A DNA stretch of 64,000 bases, from the NCBI RefSeq assembly GCF_005166025.1, contig NZ_CP028923.1:682001-746000 (forward strand). The letters are read 5' to 3'. This DNA comes from Mangrovivirga cuniculi. Lineage in GTDB: Bacteria > Bacteroidota > Bacteroidia > Cytophagales > Cyclobacteriaceae. Numbering within the stretch: position 1 is the stretch's first letter; every line of letters starts with the position of its first letter. A program made the translations under genes and the position numbers. The notes beneath the pieces were generated by a model. That model saw only the letters and a program-made list of their open reading frames with translations, had not been told where the DNA came from and did no database searches. Positions 26,617 through 36,860 of this stretch are shown in pieces.

Positions 26617-27930
26617 ATGAATTATTTGTCTCAAATCGCTTTTGTATTGGTCCTGGCTATAGCCGGATACTTTTTGGCGAAACGGATTAAGGAAATCCGT
26701 GGGAACATATTGCTGGGCAAGGATGTTGATCGGAGTGATAGAAAAAGCGAAAGGATGAAGAGTATGTTACTCGTAGCTTTTGGACAGAAAAAAATGTTCA
26801 AGAAGATGATTCCGGCTTTTTTACACTTATTGATCTATGTGGGCTTTCTGGTAATTAATCTTGAAGTTCTTGAATTTATTATCGATGGTCTCGTCGGTAC
26901 TCACCGAATTTTTGCAGGACCGTTGGGAGATGCTTACACAGTAGCGCTAAATATTTTTGAATTTCTGGCTATAGCGGTAATCTTCTCTTGCGTAGTTTTT
27001 CTTATCAGAAGAAATATACTCAAAGTAGACAGGTTTAGCGGAATAGAAATGAAAAGCTGGCCTAAGCTTGATGCAAATTTAATATTGGTCATAGAGATCA
27101 TTTTGATGTTTGCTATTCTAACAATGAATGCTACTGATCAGATATTGCAAACACGACCTGATGCAAACTATACTCAAACCGGGACAATGGTATTCTCTGC
27201 GACATTAATACCAATGTTTGATGGGTTGTCAACCACTGGTTTGATTATCACTGAGAGAATTGCCTGGTGGTTTCATATAATCGGAATTTTTGCTTTTGCG
27301 ATATATGTCACTTATTCGAAGCACTTACATATTTTTATGGCTTTCCCAAATACGTATTATGCAAATCTGAACCTAAAAGGTGAGATGAATAACATGGATG
27401 AGGTAACAAACGAGGTTAAGGCCATGCTCGGAGTAGGAGGAGCTTCTACAGAGCCTCCGGCTGAAATAAGTAGGTTTGGCGCAAAGGACGCTACAGACTT
27501 GAATTGGGTTAACCTCATGAACAGTTATGCCTGTACGGAATGTGGTAGGTGTACTCAGCAATGCCCTGCTAATATGACGGGTAAAAAGCTTTCTCCTCGT
27601 AAGATCATGATGGATACCAGAGACCGTATTGATGAAATCGGGAAAACAGGTGGTGATGATGGTAAATCTTTACTTGGCGATTACATTACCAAAGAAGAAA
27701 TCAATGCCTGTACAAGTTGTAACGCATGTGTAGAAGCCTGTCCTGTAAATATTGATCCTCTTTCTATTATTCTGCAGTTAAGACGATACGTGGTAATGGA
27801 AGAATCAAGTGCTCCTCAATCATGGAATTCAATGTTCAGTAACATCGAAACAAATTTTGCTCCATGGAAATTTCCTCCAACAGACCGATTTAAATGGGCA
27901 AATGATCTGAAAACAGAAGAAAAGGAATAA
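26617..27930 (+). CDS. Membrane Fe-S oxidoreductase (HdrC/NarI-like fusion)
   Basis: A 437-residue protein. The N-terminal half has about five membrane helices with histidines suitable for haem, like the NarI gamma subunit. The C-terminal half is a soluble HdrC-like domain with two 4Fe-4S motifs, CTECGRCTQQCP (from residue 306) and CTSCNACVEACPVN (from residue 365). With the CCG-domain protein encoded 21 bases downstream it forms a heterodisulfide-reductase-like pair that likely passes electrons between a soluble carrier and the quinone pool. Such pairs occur beside acyl-CoA dehydrogenase or ETF genes in other genomes, but none is present here, so the donor is unknown. Confidence 0.82.
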   Translation: MNYLSQIAFVLVLAIAGYFLAKRIKEIRGNILLGKDVDRSDRKSERMKSMLLVAFGQKKMFKKMIPAFLHLLIYVGFLVINLEVLEFIIDGLVGTHRIFAGPLGDAYTVALNIFEFLAIAVIFSCVVFLIRRNILKVDRFSGIEMKSWPKLDANLILVIEIILMFAILTMNATDQILQTRPDANYTQTGTMVFSATLIPMFDGLSTTGLIITERIAWWFHIIGIFAFAIYVTYSKHLHIFMAFPNTYYANLNLKGEMNNMDEVTNEVKAMLGVGGASTEPPAEISRFGAKDATDLNWVNLMNSYACTECGRCTQQCPANMTGKKLSPRKIMMDTRDRIDEIGKTGGDDGKSLLGDYITKEEINACTSCNACVEACPVNIDPLSIILQLRRYVVMEESSAPQSWNSMFSNIETNFAPWKFPPTDRFKWANDLKTEEKE

Positions 27931-27951
27931 GAATTTTAACGATAGGAAAAC

Positions 27952-28752
27952 ATGAATACCGAAAATATACAAGTACCAACAATGGCTGAAATGGCCTCGA
28001 AAGGAGAGCAACCGGAAGTACTTTTCTGGGTAGGTTGTGCAGGTTCATTTGACGACAGATATAAGAAAGTAACTAAAGCATTTGTTAAAATACTTAATAA
28101 AGTAGGCGTCAAATTCGCTGTATTAGGAGAGGAAGAAACTTGTACTGGTGACCCGGCAAGAAGGGCAGGAAACGAGTTTTTATTCCAGATGCAGGCAATG
28201 TCTAATATCCAGGTATTAGATGGATATGGTGTCAAACGTATCGTGACAGCATGCCCGCATTGCTTTAATACTCTAAAAAATGAATATCCTGCACTAGGTG
28301 GTAATTACGAAGTGGTTCACCATTCACAATTCCTCCAGGAATTAATTGATGAAGGAAAGGTTCGTGTGAAAGAAGGTGGTGGATTCAAAGGAAGAAAGAT
28401 TACTTTCCATGACTCATGCTTTCTTGGCCGTGCTAATAATGTATATGAAGCACCACGTAAAGTTCTTGAGTCTTTGGATGCTGAATTAGTAGAAATGAAA
28501 CGATGCAGAACCAAAGGGTTATGCTGTGGTGCAGGTGGAGCTCAGATGTTTAAAGATGCCGAGCCAGGAAATAAAGAAGTCAATATAGAAAGAACTGAGG
28601 AGGCACTGGATACTGGTGCAAGCGTAATTGCTTCTGGATGCCCTTTTTGCATGACTATGCTTTCTGATGGTGTTAAAAATAAGGAAAAAGAATCTTCAGT
28701 AGAAGTAAAGGATATTGCTGAACTGATTGCGGAAGCAGAAGATTTAGTTTAA
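27952..28752 (+). CDS. CCG-domain Fe-S protein (HdrB-like)
   Basis: A 266-residue soluble partner of the preceding membrane protein. Two cysteine-rich CCG domains are visible: TACPHCFNTLKNEYP with HDSCFLGRANNVYEAP, and GLCCGAGGAQMF with SGCPFCMTMLSDG. In HdrB such motifs bind non-cubane [4Fe-4S] clusters. The N-terminal VGCAGSFDDRYKKV and CTGDPARRAGNEF are also typical of the Bacteroidota form. An intrinsic terminator follows, closing the two-gene operon. Confidence 0.85.
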   Translation: MNTENIQVPTMAEMASKGEQPEVLFWVGCAGSFDDRYKKVTKAFVKILNKVGVKFAVLGEEETCTGDPARRAGNEFLFQMQAMSNIQVLDGYGVKRIVTACPHCFNTLKNEYPALGGNYEVVHHSQFLQELIDEGKVRVKEGGGFKGRKITFHDSCFLGRANNVYEAPRKVLESLDAELVEMKRCRTKGLCCGAGGAQMFKDAEPGNKEVNIERTEEALDTGASVIASGCPFCMTMLSDGVKNKEKESSVEVKDIAELIAEAEDLV

Positions 28753-28783
28753 TCTTACAATTCATAAATTCCCCGAGACAGAA

Positions 28784-28819
28784 AGTCGGGTGTCTGTTAA
28801 ATGACACCTGACTTTTTTT
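28784..28819 (+). terminator. Terminator of the Fe-S operon
   Basis: AGTCGGGTGTC / GACACCTGACT pair over 11 bp with one G-T pair, loop TGTTAAAT, then seven T residues. Confidence 0.9.
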
Positions 28820-28843
28820 ATACTTTCAATACTGAATCTTCGG

Positions 28844-29461
28844 TTACAACATATACCTTATCACCTTTTTTATTTTCATTTTATAAATCCCGGTAAAATC
28901 TCCATATGAAGGAAGAATGGCTCCTTTTTCACTAAAATAAAAGCATTTTAATCTTGCTGACTGCCTTCCGGTTCCTCTTAAAACAACTCCCGGATGGATA
29001 TGACCTGCCAGATTATAAAATTCTGTCTTTTCTTTGAGTGGGTGGTGAGAAAAAATAAATGGCCCAACACACAGAGTTTCTTTGTAAACTTTTATCTTAA
29101 ATTTTTGGTAATGAAATTCGGGAAGGATATCGTGATTTCCCGCTATAAGATGAAAGGTGGTATTCTGAAATTCAGCTGAAAGTTCTTCAAAAATAATCCA
29201 TTCATTATTATAATCACTGTGAAATAAATCACCTAAGAAATAAACATCAGCAGGAGAAAACTCTTCGATTAAATTGCCTAGTCTTTCCCAGTTATTCATC
29301 ACTCCATTAGCAGGGAGCGCGACTCCCTGATTTCTAAAGTGTGTAATTTTCCCAAGGTGAAGATCTGCGATAATCAATGCAGATTTCTTTTCCCAGTAAA
29401 TTGCTTTTTGAGGTAATAACGTTAGTTTTTCGTCTCGTATTAAAATTTCCTGCCTTTTCAC
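28844..29461 (-). CDS. pdeM: Ligase-associated DNA damage response endonuclease PdeM
   Basis: A 205-residue calcineurin-like metallophosphoesterase. Metal-binding motifs are in order: ADLHLGK, FLGDLFHSD, IAGNHD, FSHHPL and AGHIHPG. The short length and the position 22 bases behind the DEXH helicase gene match PdeM of the bacterial Lhr-Lig DNA-repair cluster. The enzyme class is known to act as a Mn-dependent nuclease. The usual cluster partners, an ATP-dependent DNA ligase and an MBL-fold exonuclease, are not in this window. Confidence 0.85.
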   Translation of the reverse strand: MKRQEILIRDEKLTLLPQKAIYWEKKSALIIADLHLGKITHFRNQGVALPANGVMNNWERLGNLIEEFSPADVYFLGDLFHSDYNNEWIIFEELSAEFQNTTFHLIAGNHDILPEFHYQKFKIKVYKETLCVGPFIFSHHPLKEKTEFYNLAGHIHPGVVLRGTGRQSARLKCFYFSEKGAILPSYGDFTGIYKMKIKKVIRYML

Positions 29462-29483
29462 AAATATCCGATTTTCAGCAAAA

Positions 29484-31934
29484 CTAATCTTTTTCCAGCT
29501 CTATTTTCATTTTATTAATACGGTCTTCAAGTTTTTCAGAGCTAACCTTTTCCCTGGTTCGATCGACCATGATTGGAAATGAGAATGGGGTTACTTTTAC
29601 TGTATGTTTTACAACGATCTCCTGCTTTTCAATTCGTTGAAGTGCTTTTCTTAACCGATACTCTTCAAGCTGAAACTCCAGTACTTCATCATATGCCTGT
29701 CTAAGCAATAAGTTGTCCGGATCATACTCTTTGAATACATCAAAAACAAGTTGTGTAGATGACTGCATATGTTTACCTGTGATATTCTGCCCAGGATATC
29801 CTTTGAAAACCAAGCCCGCAATACTGGCTATATCTCTAAATTTTCTTCTAGCCATTTCGTTTGCATTTACCCCGGCTTGAATATCTTCAATAAGTCTGAG
29901 TGTTGAAAGAAATTCATTGTCGAGAGCCTCTTGTATTGGAATGGGTTTGTCTGAAAGTAATTCAAATCCATAATCATTCATTGCAATGCTAAAAGATATG
30001 GGTTCCAGTAAACTCATCCTGTAAGCAAGTAATCCTGAGATTCCTTCATGAACAAGCCGACCTTCAAAAGGATACACAAACATATGATAGCCCTCTTTGC
30101 TCTTGAAATATTCGATCAGTAGCTGATCTTCCCTGGGTACCAATGACCTTTCTTCCTGAATTTTAAGAAGCGGACTTATTGTAGTAGTTTCTTCAAAACC
30201 CTCCGAAAACACAGGATATTGGCTGATTTTTTCCCTGAGAAGTCTGGAAACTTGTGAGGATAGTGGCAATCTGCCTCCTTGCCAACTCGGAACCTTACCG
30301 CTCTTTTTATTTGATTTTCGTACATATGCGGTCATATATTTTACACGGATAAGTTCCAGTGATCGCCCGGCAAACCAAAATGTGTCTCCGGGATTTAACC
30401 CCGCAATAAACCACTCTTCGATTGTTCCTATTCTTTTGCCGCTATTGTATTTTACATTCATTGCCGTGTCACCGACGATCGTACCTATTGAAAGCCGATG
30501 GCGCATAGCTATTCGTCTGCTGTTTACAATGTATTTTCCATCTTCAAGCTCTACTTTCTTAAATTCATCATAAGCGGTTAAAGAACTTCCTCCTGTGGTA
30601 ATAAATGCAAGAGCCCAAAGCCATTCTTCCCTGGAAAGATCAGTAAAAGAGTAGGTTGAACTGACTTCTTTAAAAATGGTTTTGGGTTCAAACCCACCGC
30701 CCACGGCTAGTGTCACCAGGTATTGAACTAGCACATCAAATGATCTGATGTATGGTAGCCGATCTTCAACAATACCCTTATTTATTGCTGTCCTGAGTGC
30801 TGCAGCCTCAAGTAATTCGAGACTATGAGTAGGTACAAAATAAATCCGGGCTGTTTCTCCAGGCCTGTGACCACTTCTTCCCGCCCGTTGAACGAATCTT
30901 GCTACCCCTTTAGGTCCACCAATTTGGATAACAGTTTCTACAGGTCTGAAGTCTACTCCGAGGTCAAGACTTGATGTACAAACAACAGCTTTGAGTTTTT
31001 CACTGTGAATAGCTTCTTCTACCCAGGTTCTCAGATCCCTGTCGATAGATCCGTGATGCATGGCTATAAGACCCATTAATTCAGGAGCTGCAGAAATAAT
31101 TTTCTGGTACCAGATCTCTGCCTGGGATCGGGTATTGGTGAAAATGAGAGTACTTCGGCTTTCTTTAATAATTGGTAAAACTTTCTTAAGCATTTTAATG
31201 CCCAGATGCCCTGACCAGGGTAGCTCTTTGACATCTTCAGGTAATATTGTTTCTACCTGGATATTTTTCTCGATATCAGATCTAATTAGTCTCTTTTTTT
31301 CTTTTGGAAACACCGGGCCGAGCAGGACATCTAAAGCCTGATCCATATTGCCTATTGTTGCAGAAATACCCCAGATACTAAGTTGCTGTTTGCTAAGACT
31401 TTTAAATCGTGATAAAGCCAGTTCGGTTAAAACTGCTCTCTTTGAACCAAGTAGCTCATGCCATTCATCTGCGATGAAGACACGTAAATTTGAAAAGAAT
31501 TTATCATTATCTTTTTGAGAAAGAAGAAGGTGAAGGCTTTCCGGCGTAGTTATCAATAACTGCGGGGGCTTTCTTTTAATAGCTTGTCGCTGAGCTGTAG
31601 TAGTATCTCCGGATCTGATCGCAACATTAAAATCATCGATTCCCATACCAGAAGCCAGTCTTTCTACCGCTTGTTTTATTTCTACTGTTAAGGCCCTTAT
31701 TGGTGTAATCCAAATGGCAAAAACACCTTTTGATTTGTTTTGCTGCTTTGAAAGCTCAGACCATAAAGAGATGATGGGTACTGCCGCTGAATATGTTTTG
31801 CCTGATCCTGTGGGAGCATTAATTATTCCGGAGTCTCCAGCATATACCGCTTGCCAGGCTTCTTTTTGAAAATTAAAAACCTGCCATTCATTTTCATTGA
31901 ACCATTTTTCTGCTTTTTCAAATGGTGAAATCAT
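29484..31934 (-). CDS. Ligase-associated DEXH-box helicase (Lhr-like)
   Basis: An 816-residue SF2 helicase. Walker A is NAPTGSGKTYS (39-49); motif II is IADEWHEL (DEWH rather than DEAH); motif III ISATIG; motif V/VI region contains SSLDLGVDFR and FVQRAGRSGHRPGE. After the helicase core come the winged-helix and DUF4921-like Lhr C-terminal parts. The length fits the 'ligase-associated DNA damage response' subgroup rather than full-length Lhr (about 1500). It translocates on single-stranded DNA and is paired with PdeM. No promoter consensus was seen. Confidence 0.9.
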   Translation of the reverse strand: MISPFEKAEKWFNENEWQVFNFQKEAWQAVYAGDSGIINAPTGSGKTYSAAVPIISLWSELSKQQNKSKGVFAIWITPIRALTVEIKQAVERLASGMGIDDFNVAIRSGDTTTAQRQAIKRKPPQLLITTPESLHLLLSQKDNDKFFSNLRVFIADEWHELLGSKRAVLTELALSRFKSLSKQQLSIWGISATIGNMDQALDVLLGPVFPKEKKRLIRSDIEKNIQVETILPEDVKELPWSGHLGIKMLKKVLPIIKESRSTLIFTNTRSQAEIWYQKIISAAPELMGLIAMHHGSIDRDLRTWVEEAIHSEKLKAVVCTSSLDLGVDFRPVETVIQIGGPKGVARFVQRAGRSGHRPGETARIYFVPTHSLELLEAAALRTAINKGIVEDRLPYIRSFDVLVQYLVTLAVGGGFEPKTIFKEVSSTYSFTDLSREEWLWALAFITTGGSSLTAYDEFKKVELEDGKYIVNSRRIAMRHRLSIGTIVGDTAMNVKYNSGKRIGTIEEWFIAGLNPGDTFWFAGRSLELIRVKYMTAYVRKSNKKSGKVPSWQGGRLPLSSQVSRLLREKISQYPVFSEGFEETTTISPLLKIQEERSLVPREDQLLIEYFKSKEGYHMFVYPFEGRLVHEGISGLLAYRMSLLEPISFSIAMNDYGFELLSDKPIPIQEALDNEFLSTLRLIEDIQAGVNANEMARRKFRDIASIAGLVFKGYPGQNITGKHMQSSTQLVFDVFKEYDPDNLLLRQAYDEVLEFQLEEYRLRKALQRIEKQEIVVKHTVKVTPFSFPIMVDRTREKVSSEKLEDRINKMKIELEKD

Positions 31935-32052
31935 TAAACAATAATAATGTTTTATTTTTACTTAACTGATGTCGTAAGGATATGTTAATATGACTTTAAA
32001 ATGAAAAAATATTATTATTTACAAGTCTTTTGATTAGTATTCAGGTAATGTC

Positions 32053-32082
32053 TTGGAAACGAGCAACAACCAATTAATTTTG
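32053..32082 (+). promoter_or_regulatory. Promoter of the second PorE-like gene
   Basis: TTG (32053-32055), a 19-base spacer and TAATTTTG (32075-32082) match the Bacteroidota consensus. The ATG lies 50 bases further on. Confidence 0.7.
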
Positions 32083-32131
32083 TTAGTATTGGTTAGTTAC
32101 ATGGTTATTAAAACAGTGAAAACTTAAAAAT

Positions 32132-34210
32132 ATGCTGTTGGGAGAAGGTTTATCAAAGTACTTGTTTGGTTTCTTCATCATTATTTGTTTGGTGAACATA
32201 GATTTGTATGCCCAGAACTCTATTGAAAATGCATTAAGTGATGCTGAAAGATATATGGAGGGAGGAAGTTATGATCTGGCAACCGATTTATTGAGTTATG
32301 TAGATTCCGTTGCTGAACCAAATACAGAAGTTAAGTTTTTTCTTGGTAAAAGTTATTTTCTTGATGATAAACGACAAAAAGCTGAAAAATCATTCAAAGA
32401 ACTTCACGAAATGGGAGTGCCTGATGAATATAAAGCAGATGTTAGTTTTTACCTTGGAAGAATAAATCATTTTAATTACAATTTTGACACTGCTATATAT
32501 TTTTATAATAAATACTTATCATTTGCTTCATCTCCAAGTGATCCGGGATATAATGAAGTTCTGGTTAATGGGGGAATTGAAAAGTTTATAAGGGAGAGTT
32601 TACGGGCGAAAGAACTAATGGAGAATGTTCTTAGTCTTCAAATTGAAAATTCTGGTCCGGTTGTTAATTCCCAGTATGCAGAATATGTTCCAACACCTAC
32701 AGCTGATGAACGGACCATGTATTTTACTTCTCGCAGAGAAAGTACTACAGGGGGCAATAGAGATTTTGATGGAAGATTTTTTGAAGATATTTATGTTGTA
32801 ACCAGACCAACGGTAAATGACCAATGGAACTTTCCGAAGAGATTACCATCTCCTGTGAATACAAAAGGGCATGATGCTAATGTTGGATTGAGTTTTGATG
32901 GGAAAAAGCTGATTATATATAAGCCAGAAAATGGTGGGGATCTATTTTTTAGTGAAAAAACAGGTGAAAATGAATGGAGTATCGCCACACCTTTTGAAGG
33001 AATAAACTCTCCTCATTGGGAAGCCAGTGCTTGTTTTACAAAAAATGGTGAATATCTATATTTTAGTTCTGACCGTCCCGGGGGATTCGGTGGTAGCGAT
33101 ATTTACAGAGCTCGCAGATTAAGTAATGGGAAATGGGGAGAAATAGAAAACCTGGGACCGATGATCAACTCCAGTCTCGATGAGGATGCGCCATATATTT
33201 ATGTGGATAATGAGACCTTGTTTTTCAGTTCAAAAGGTCATTTGGGCATGGGAGGTTTTGATATTTATAGCACGACCTATAATCCTGAAACCGACACTTG
33301 GTCTCCTCCAAGAAATATTGGTTACCCGGTGAATACACCTGATGATGATATTTATTTTAATCTGGCCGCCGGTGGCGCGAGAGCTTATTTTTCAAGTTTC
33401 AGAAAGGATGGATATGGAGAGAAAGACATCTATGTACTTAGCCGGCCTAACCAGGAAGAAGATAAGTTTATGATGAAGCTGAAGTTCAGTGATAAAGTTG
33501 CTGAAAATGATGTACCGGGAAGTATTCTAATTACTGATCCGGGAGAAGAGGTTGTTGCAGCATATAAATCTCAGGATGTATTCGGCCAGACTTATGAGGT
33601 GCCATTAACTTTTAATGATAGATATGCCCTCACCGTTCAGGCAGAAGGATATTATACTTTATACGAGAAGTTTGAGGTAGAACAAAGGCCGGACCTTTTT
33701 CAGATAGTAATGGGTGTTCCTATGCTTGAAGATCTGAGCATCTTTTACGATGAATCGGGTGATGAAGTACTTAAAGATTCTTTGATCATTAATGATGGCA
33801 AAGTAGTTTCTTTGGCAGCTTTGACAGCTACGGACAGCAGAGTTAAAAAGAAGCGTGAAAGTATCGGGTTTGTTTATTTTGATTTTAATAGTATTCAACC
33901 AACAGATACTTCCATGTCAGAAATTAAAAAGGCCAGTTATTTCCTTGAGGAGAATCCGAATGCTTCTGTTAAAGTAATTGGATATACTGATGATGTGGGG
34001 TCTGAATCGTTCAATAGAAAATTATCTGAACAAAGAGCTTCGCAAGTAGCAAAGATACTCGAGGCTTATGGAATATCAGAAGAAAGAATATCTGTAGAGG
34101 GTAGAGGTGAAGCTAACCCTATTGGAAACAATGAGACGGAAGAAGGAAAAGCAAAGAATAGAAGAGCGTTATTTGTGTTTGATATCAATAATAACTCCGA
34201 TAGTGATTAA
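32132..34210 (+). CDS. PorE-like TPR/PD40/OmpA envelope protein, paralogue
   Basis: A 692-residue exported protein with the same order as the one at 2738-4936: signal peptide (about 1-27), TPR-like helices (30-150), PD40 repeats with LYFSSDRPGGFGGSDIY and LFFSSKGHLGMGGFDIY (about 180-440), a beta domain (about 455-545) and an OmpA C-terminal domain (about 580-690) with VYFDFNSIQPTD and IGYTDDVGSESFNRKLSEQRA. The OmpA domain keeps the Asp and Arg for meso-DAP binding (D in YTDD, R in RRALFVF). It lacks the E/Q-rich tail of the first paralogue. A role in T9SS anchoring or gliding is inferred. Confidence 0.82.
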   Translation: MLLGEGLSKYLFGFFIIICLVNIDLYAQNSIENALSDAERYMEGGSYDLATDLLSYVDSVAEPNTEVKFFLGKSYFLDDKRQKAEKSFKELHEMGVPDEYKADVSFYLGRINHFNYNFDTAIYFYNKYLSFASSPSDPGYNEVLVNGGIEKFIRESLRAKELMENVLSLQIENSGPVVNSQYAEYVPTPTADERTMYFTSRRESTTGGNRDFDGRFFEDIYVVTRPTVNDQWNFPKRLPSPVNTKGHDANVGLSFDGKKLIIYKPENGGDLFFSEKTGENEWSIATPFEGINSPHWEASACFTKNGEYLYFSSDRPGGFGGSDIYRARRLSNGKWGEIENLGPMINSSLDEDAPYIYVDNETLFFSSKGHLGMGGFDIYSTTYNPETDTWSPPRNIGYPVNTPDDDIYFNLAAGGARAYFSSFRKDGYGEKDIYVLSRPNQEEDKFMMKLKFSDKVAENDVPGSILITDPGEEVVAAYKSQDVFGQTYEVPLTFNDRYALTVQAEGYYTLYEKFEVEQRPDLFQIVMGVPMLEDLSIFYDESGDEVLKDSLIINDGKVVSLAALTATDSRVKKKRESIGFVYFDFNSIQPTDTSMSEIKKASYFLEENPNASVKVIGYTDDVGSESFNRKLSEQRASQVAKILEAYGISEERISVEGRGEANPIGNNETEEGKAKNRRALFVFDINNNSDSD

Positions 34211-36708
34211 TTGTCAGTTTTATTATTAGTTGTGTCTTCAGGGAAATCAAAGTATTCATCTGATAGGTCTACTGTTTTATCCTGATCAACGCCTTTGTAT
34301 TTGAATGCGTCAATTAATTCTTTTTTCTCATCTTTAATATCAGTAATGATTTTTTTACTGACTGCCCTTGTGTCATAAACAATCTCGTATTCATCAGTTG
34401 TCCCTATTATTCTTAAGTATAAATTTGGACTCCCTGTGCCGTCATCTTCCACTGCACCGAATACCTCATCCTTATCCTGCTTTGCTTTTGATAGAGGTAC
34501 AATAACCTGGTAATTAATTTCCTGGTTGAAGGTATGGGTGCCGGATACATCAAGTGTGGTAACATTAGTTCCGACAGTCATTTTAGGAAGGGTTATTTGC
34601 CTGTTTTTAATTACCAATTCATTTTGGAGGTCATCAAATTTAAGGTTTGCTAATGATTCTTCTTTGACAAATTTAGAAAGGCCCTGAAGAGGTTCAAAGT
34701 TGTTTAATTCACCATTTTTAATCTGAATATCTGCCCTGCAGGTAAAATAATCAGATAAAAACTTTAAGGAAGGGTCTAATACGATGTGGCTGCTGACGTA
34801 AGCAGTAACCTGACCTTTGAGGTTTTTATCCTGTAACCATGACTGACCAAAGTTCTCAAAAACATAAAATACTTCATTGATATTAATTTTATTGACACGT
34901 CCTCTGTTGTCAATTATAATTCCCGACTTATATCGATCATCAATTTGAGCGTTAAGTTCTAAATACCCTCCAAAGCTATTAAGGCGGAGGTCTTTGATAT
35001 TCGCTACTTTATTTTTAATAATTAGATTTCCGGTAAGGTTAGAGGCATTAAATCTTCTGAAATTTATTTTTTCAACTTTACAATCAAAATCGAGGTTGAT
35101 CTTTTCCGGTAAACGCAGACTATATTCCTGACCTTTAACTGTGTTGAGATTACCAGAAAGTAATTCATCCAGGTTTAAATTTTCAGAAAACAGATCTGAT
35201 TCGATAAAAATCTGTTGCTTATTGTTAGAAGAAAAAATGGAAAAAATGTAATCTGCAAAACCATTTAAGCGAATATCACTACTTCCTATTTCACCTTTAA
35301 GATCTGAGATGGCCAGTTGATTATCTTTCAACCGAAAGTTTCCTTCAAAATTCCGGAAGTCGTATTGGAAGCCTTTGACGTTGAAATTAGTATTTTGAAT
35401 TTGAATCTCACCATTGGCTTTGGCATTTTCAAACTTTTGAGATTTCATATCGTCAAGCCGACCATTTAAAGAAAAATCAAAATGGACTTTTCCATTTTTA
35501 GCAGTTATATCTTCTCCTGGTAAAAAAGCAGTTAGTAATTTTAGATTAGCAGACCCTTTTAAAGAGCAATCTATAATCGGGCTTACAAAATTTAATAGAT
35601 TTACATATCCTGTCACCTTATCTGATCCAAATTGTCCTGAAAGAGGGGATATTTTCAAGGAATATGTACTTTTTAGATCAATATTAGACGATGTGAAATT
35701 GCCTTCCATTGAAGCATTTTTGAATTTAGACCCAGTTTCCGGATAGGTGATATTAAAATTGTCACCTTTAAAATTTATTTCTGTAGAATACAGATCAGCA
35801 TTCCCGATAACTTTGGCTTCAAAAGATAAATTTCCCGAAGATTGATATTTCAACCAGGGTTCAGCCTGTTCACCGGGGATGAATTGAAGTATATGTTTTA
35901 CATTAGTTTTTTTAGAGCTTACAAAGACTTTTGTTTGTGGTTCATTTTCCCAAATGTATGATCCAGAAGTCAGGTATCTAAAACCATCCATTTCTAAAAG
36001 ACCATTTCTCCAGTTGACAGTTTTTGCGTTGGCAAAATAGTTTATTTCCGTTTCAATGTTTACTGGAATTGATTTTTCAAGTTTGTACTTTGGCTCTATA
36101 ATTTTTTCCCAAATAAAATTTCCATCGATTATAAATTTTTGATCTGGGTTTAAAACAATATCAACTTCAGCAAATAAAGTATTTGCCTGATACATAGCCG
36201 AACGGGCATTGTCATAAAATGAAATTAATACGTGATCGATAAATATTTTATCAATATCAAAAGTAGTTTGAGATTTTTCTCTTGTGGTATCTTCTTTCCA
36301 GATTTGGTAATTATATGAGTTGTCTGGATTTCGCTCAATATTTATCTCACCCTCTTGAATTATAATACTTTTGACAGATACTTCTCCACTAAACATCTCG
36401 AATAGCCCGATATTTACCAATATTCTATCTGCACTGATGAGATTTTTAGAATAGTTTGGTTTTCCTTCACAAAATACATTTGAAAGAGAGATGGAGATGT
36501 TTGGAAAGTCTCCAAAAAGAGTAACGTCAATTTCATCAGTATTTACAGGTACTTCCAGACGTTCATTGACAGTAGAGACAAATTCATTTATAATATCAAC
36601 TTTGAAGACCTGAATAATAATTATAAGAATTAGTATCAATCCTGCTATTAGCGAAATGAACCAAAAAAAAATTTTCTTAAGTGTACCGCTGGTCAAATTT
36701 ATATTCAA
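34207..36708 (-). CDS. AsmA-family protein
   Basis: An 833-residue protein with one N-terminal membrane helix (FFWFISLIAGLILILIIIIQVF) and a long beta-rich body with the AsmA N-terminal pattern (VNTDEIDVTLFGDFPNISISLSNV) and C-terminal AsmA_2-like domain (LPKMTVGTNVTTLDVSGTHTF). AsmA-like proteins form periplasmic lipid-carrying bridges toward the outer membrane. Its last four bases overlap the end of the convergent PorE-like gene, leaving no room for a terminator. Confidence 0.82.
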   Translation of the reverse strand: MNINLTSGTLKKIFFWFISLIAGLILILIIIIQVFKVDIINEFVSTVNERLEVPVNTDEIDVTLFGDFPNISISLSNVFCEGKPNYSKNLISADRILVNIGLFEMFSGEVSVKSIIIQEGEINIERNPDNSYNYQIWKEDTTREKSQTTFDIDKIFIDHVLISFYDNARSAMYQANTLFAEVDIVLNPDQKFIIDGNFIWEKIIEPKYKLEKSIPVNIETEINYFANAKTVNWRNGLLEMDGFRYLTSGSYIWENEPQTKVFVSSKKTNVKHILQFIPGEQAEPWLKYQSSGNLSFEAKVIGNADLYSTEINFKGDNFNITYPETGSKFKNASMEGNFTSSNIDLKSTYSLKISPLSGQFGSDKVTGYVNLLNFVSPIIDCSLKGSANLKLLTAFLPGEDITAKNGKVHFDFSLNGRLDDMKSQKFENAKANGEIQIQNTNFNVKGFQYDFRNFEGNFRLKDNQLAISDLKGEIGSSDIRLNGFADYIFSIFSSNNKQQIFIESDLFSENLNLDELLSGNLNTVKGQEYSLRLPEKINLDFDCKVEKINFRRFNASNLTGNLIIKNKVANIKDLRLNSFGGYLELNAQIDDRYKSGIIIDNRGRVNKININEVFYVFENFGQSWLQDKNLKGQVTAYVSSHIVLDPSLKFLSDYFTCRADIQIKNGELNNFEPLQGLSKFVKEESLANLKFDDLQNELVIKNRQITLPKMTVGTNVTTLDVSGTHTFNQEINYQVIVPLSKAKQDKDEVFGAVEDDGTGSPNLYLRIIGTTDEYEIVYDTRAVSKKIITDIKDEKKELIDAFKYKGVDQDKTVDLSDEYFDFPEDTTNNKTDN

Positions 36709-36796
36709 GTTTCTGATTTTCTTATTAATAACGATTACTAAAAATATATACGTAAAATTGGGTAATAATATTTTTTAAAAAAATTTAAATCAGGGT

Positions 36797-36826
36797 TTGC
36801 AAATATAAAAAAGTGGACTACATTTG
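36797..36826 (+). promoter_or_regulatory. Promoter of the tRNA-Val locus
   Basis: TTG (36797-36799), a 19-base spacer and TACATTTG (36819-36826) match the consensus. Transcription would first cross a tRNA-like relic (36861-36921) and then tRNA-Val. A small CCTGTT/AACAGG hairpin lies between. Confidence 0.75.
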
Positions 36827-36860
36827 CACTCCTGTTACACGAAACAGGGACAGAAATAAA

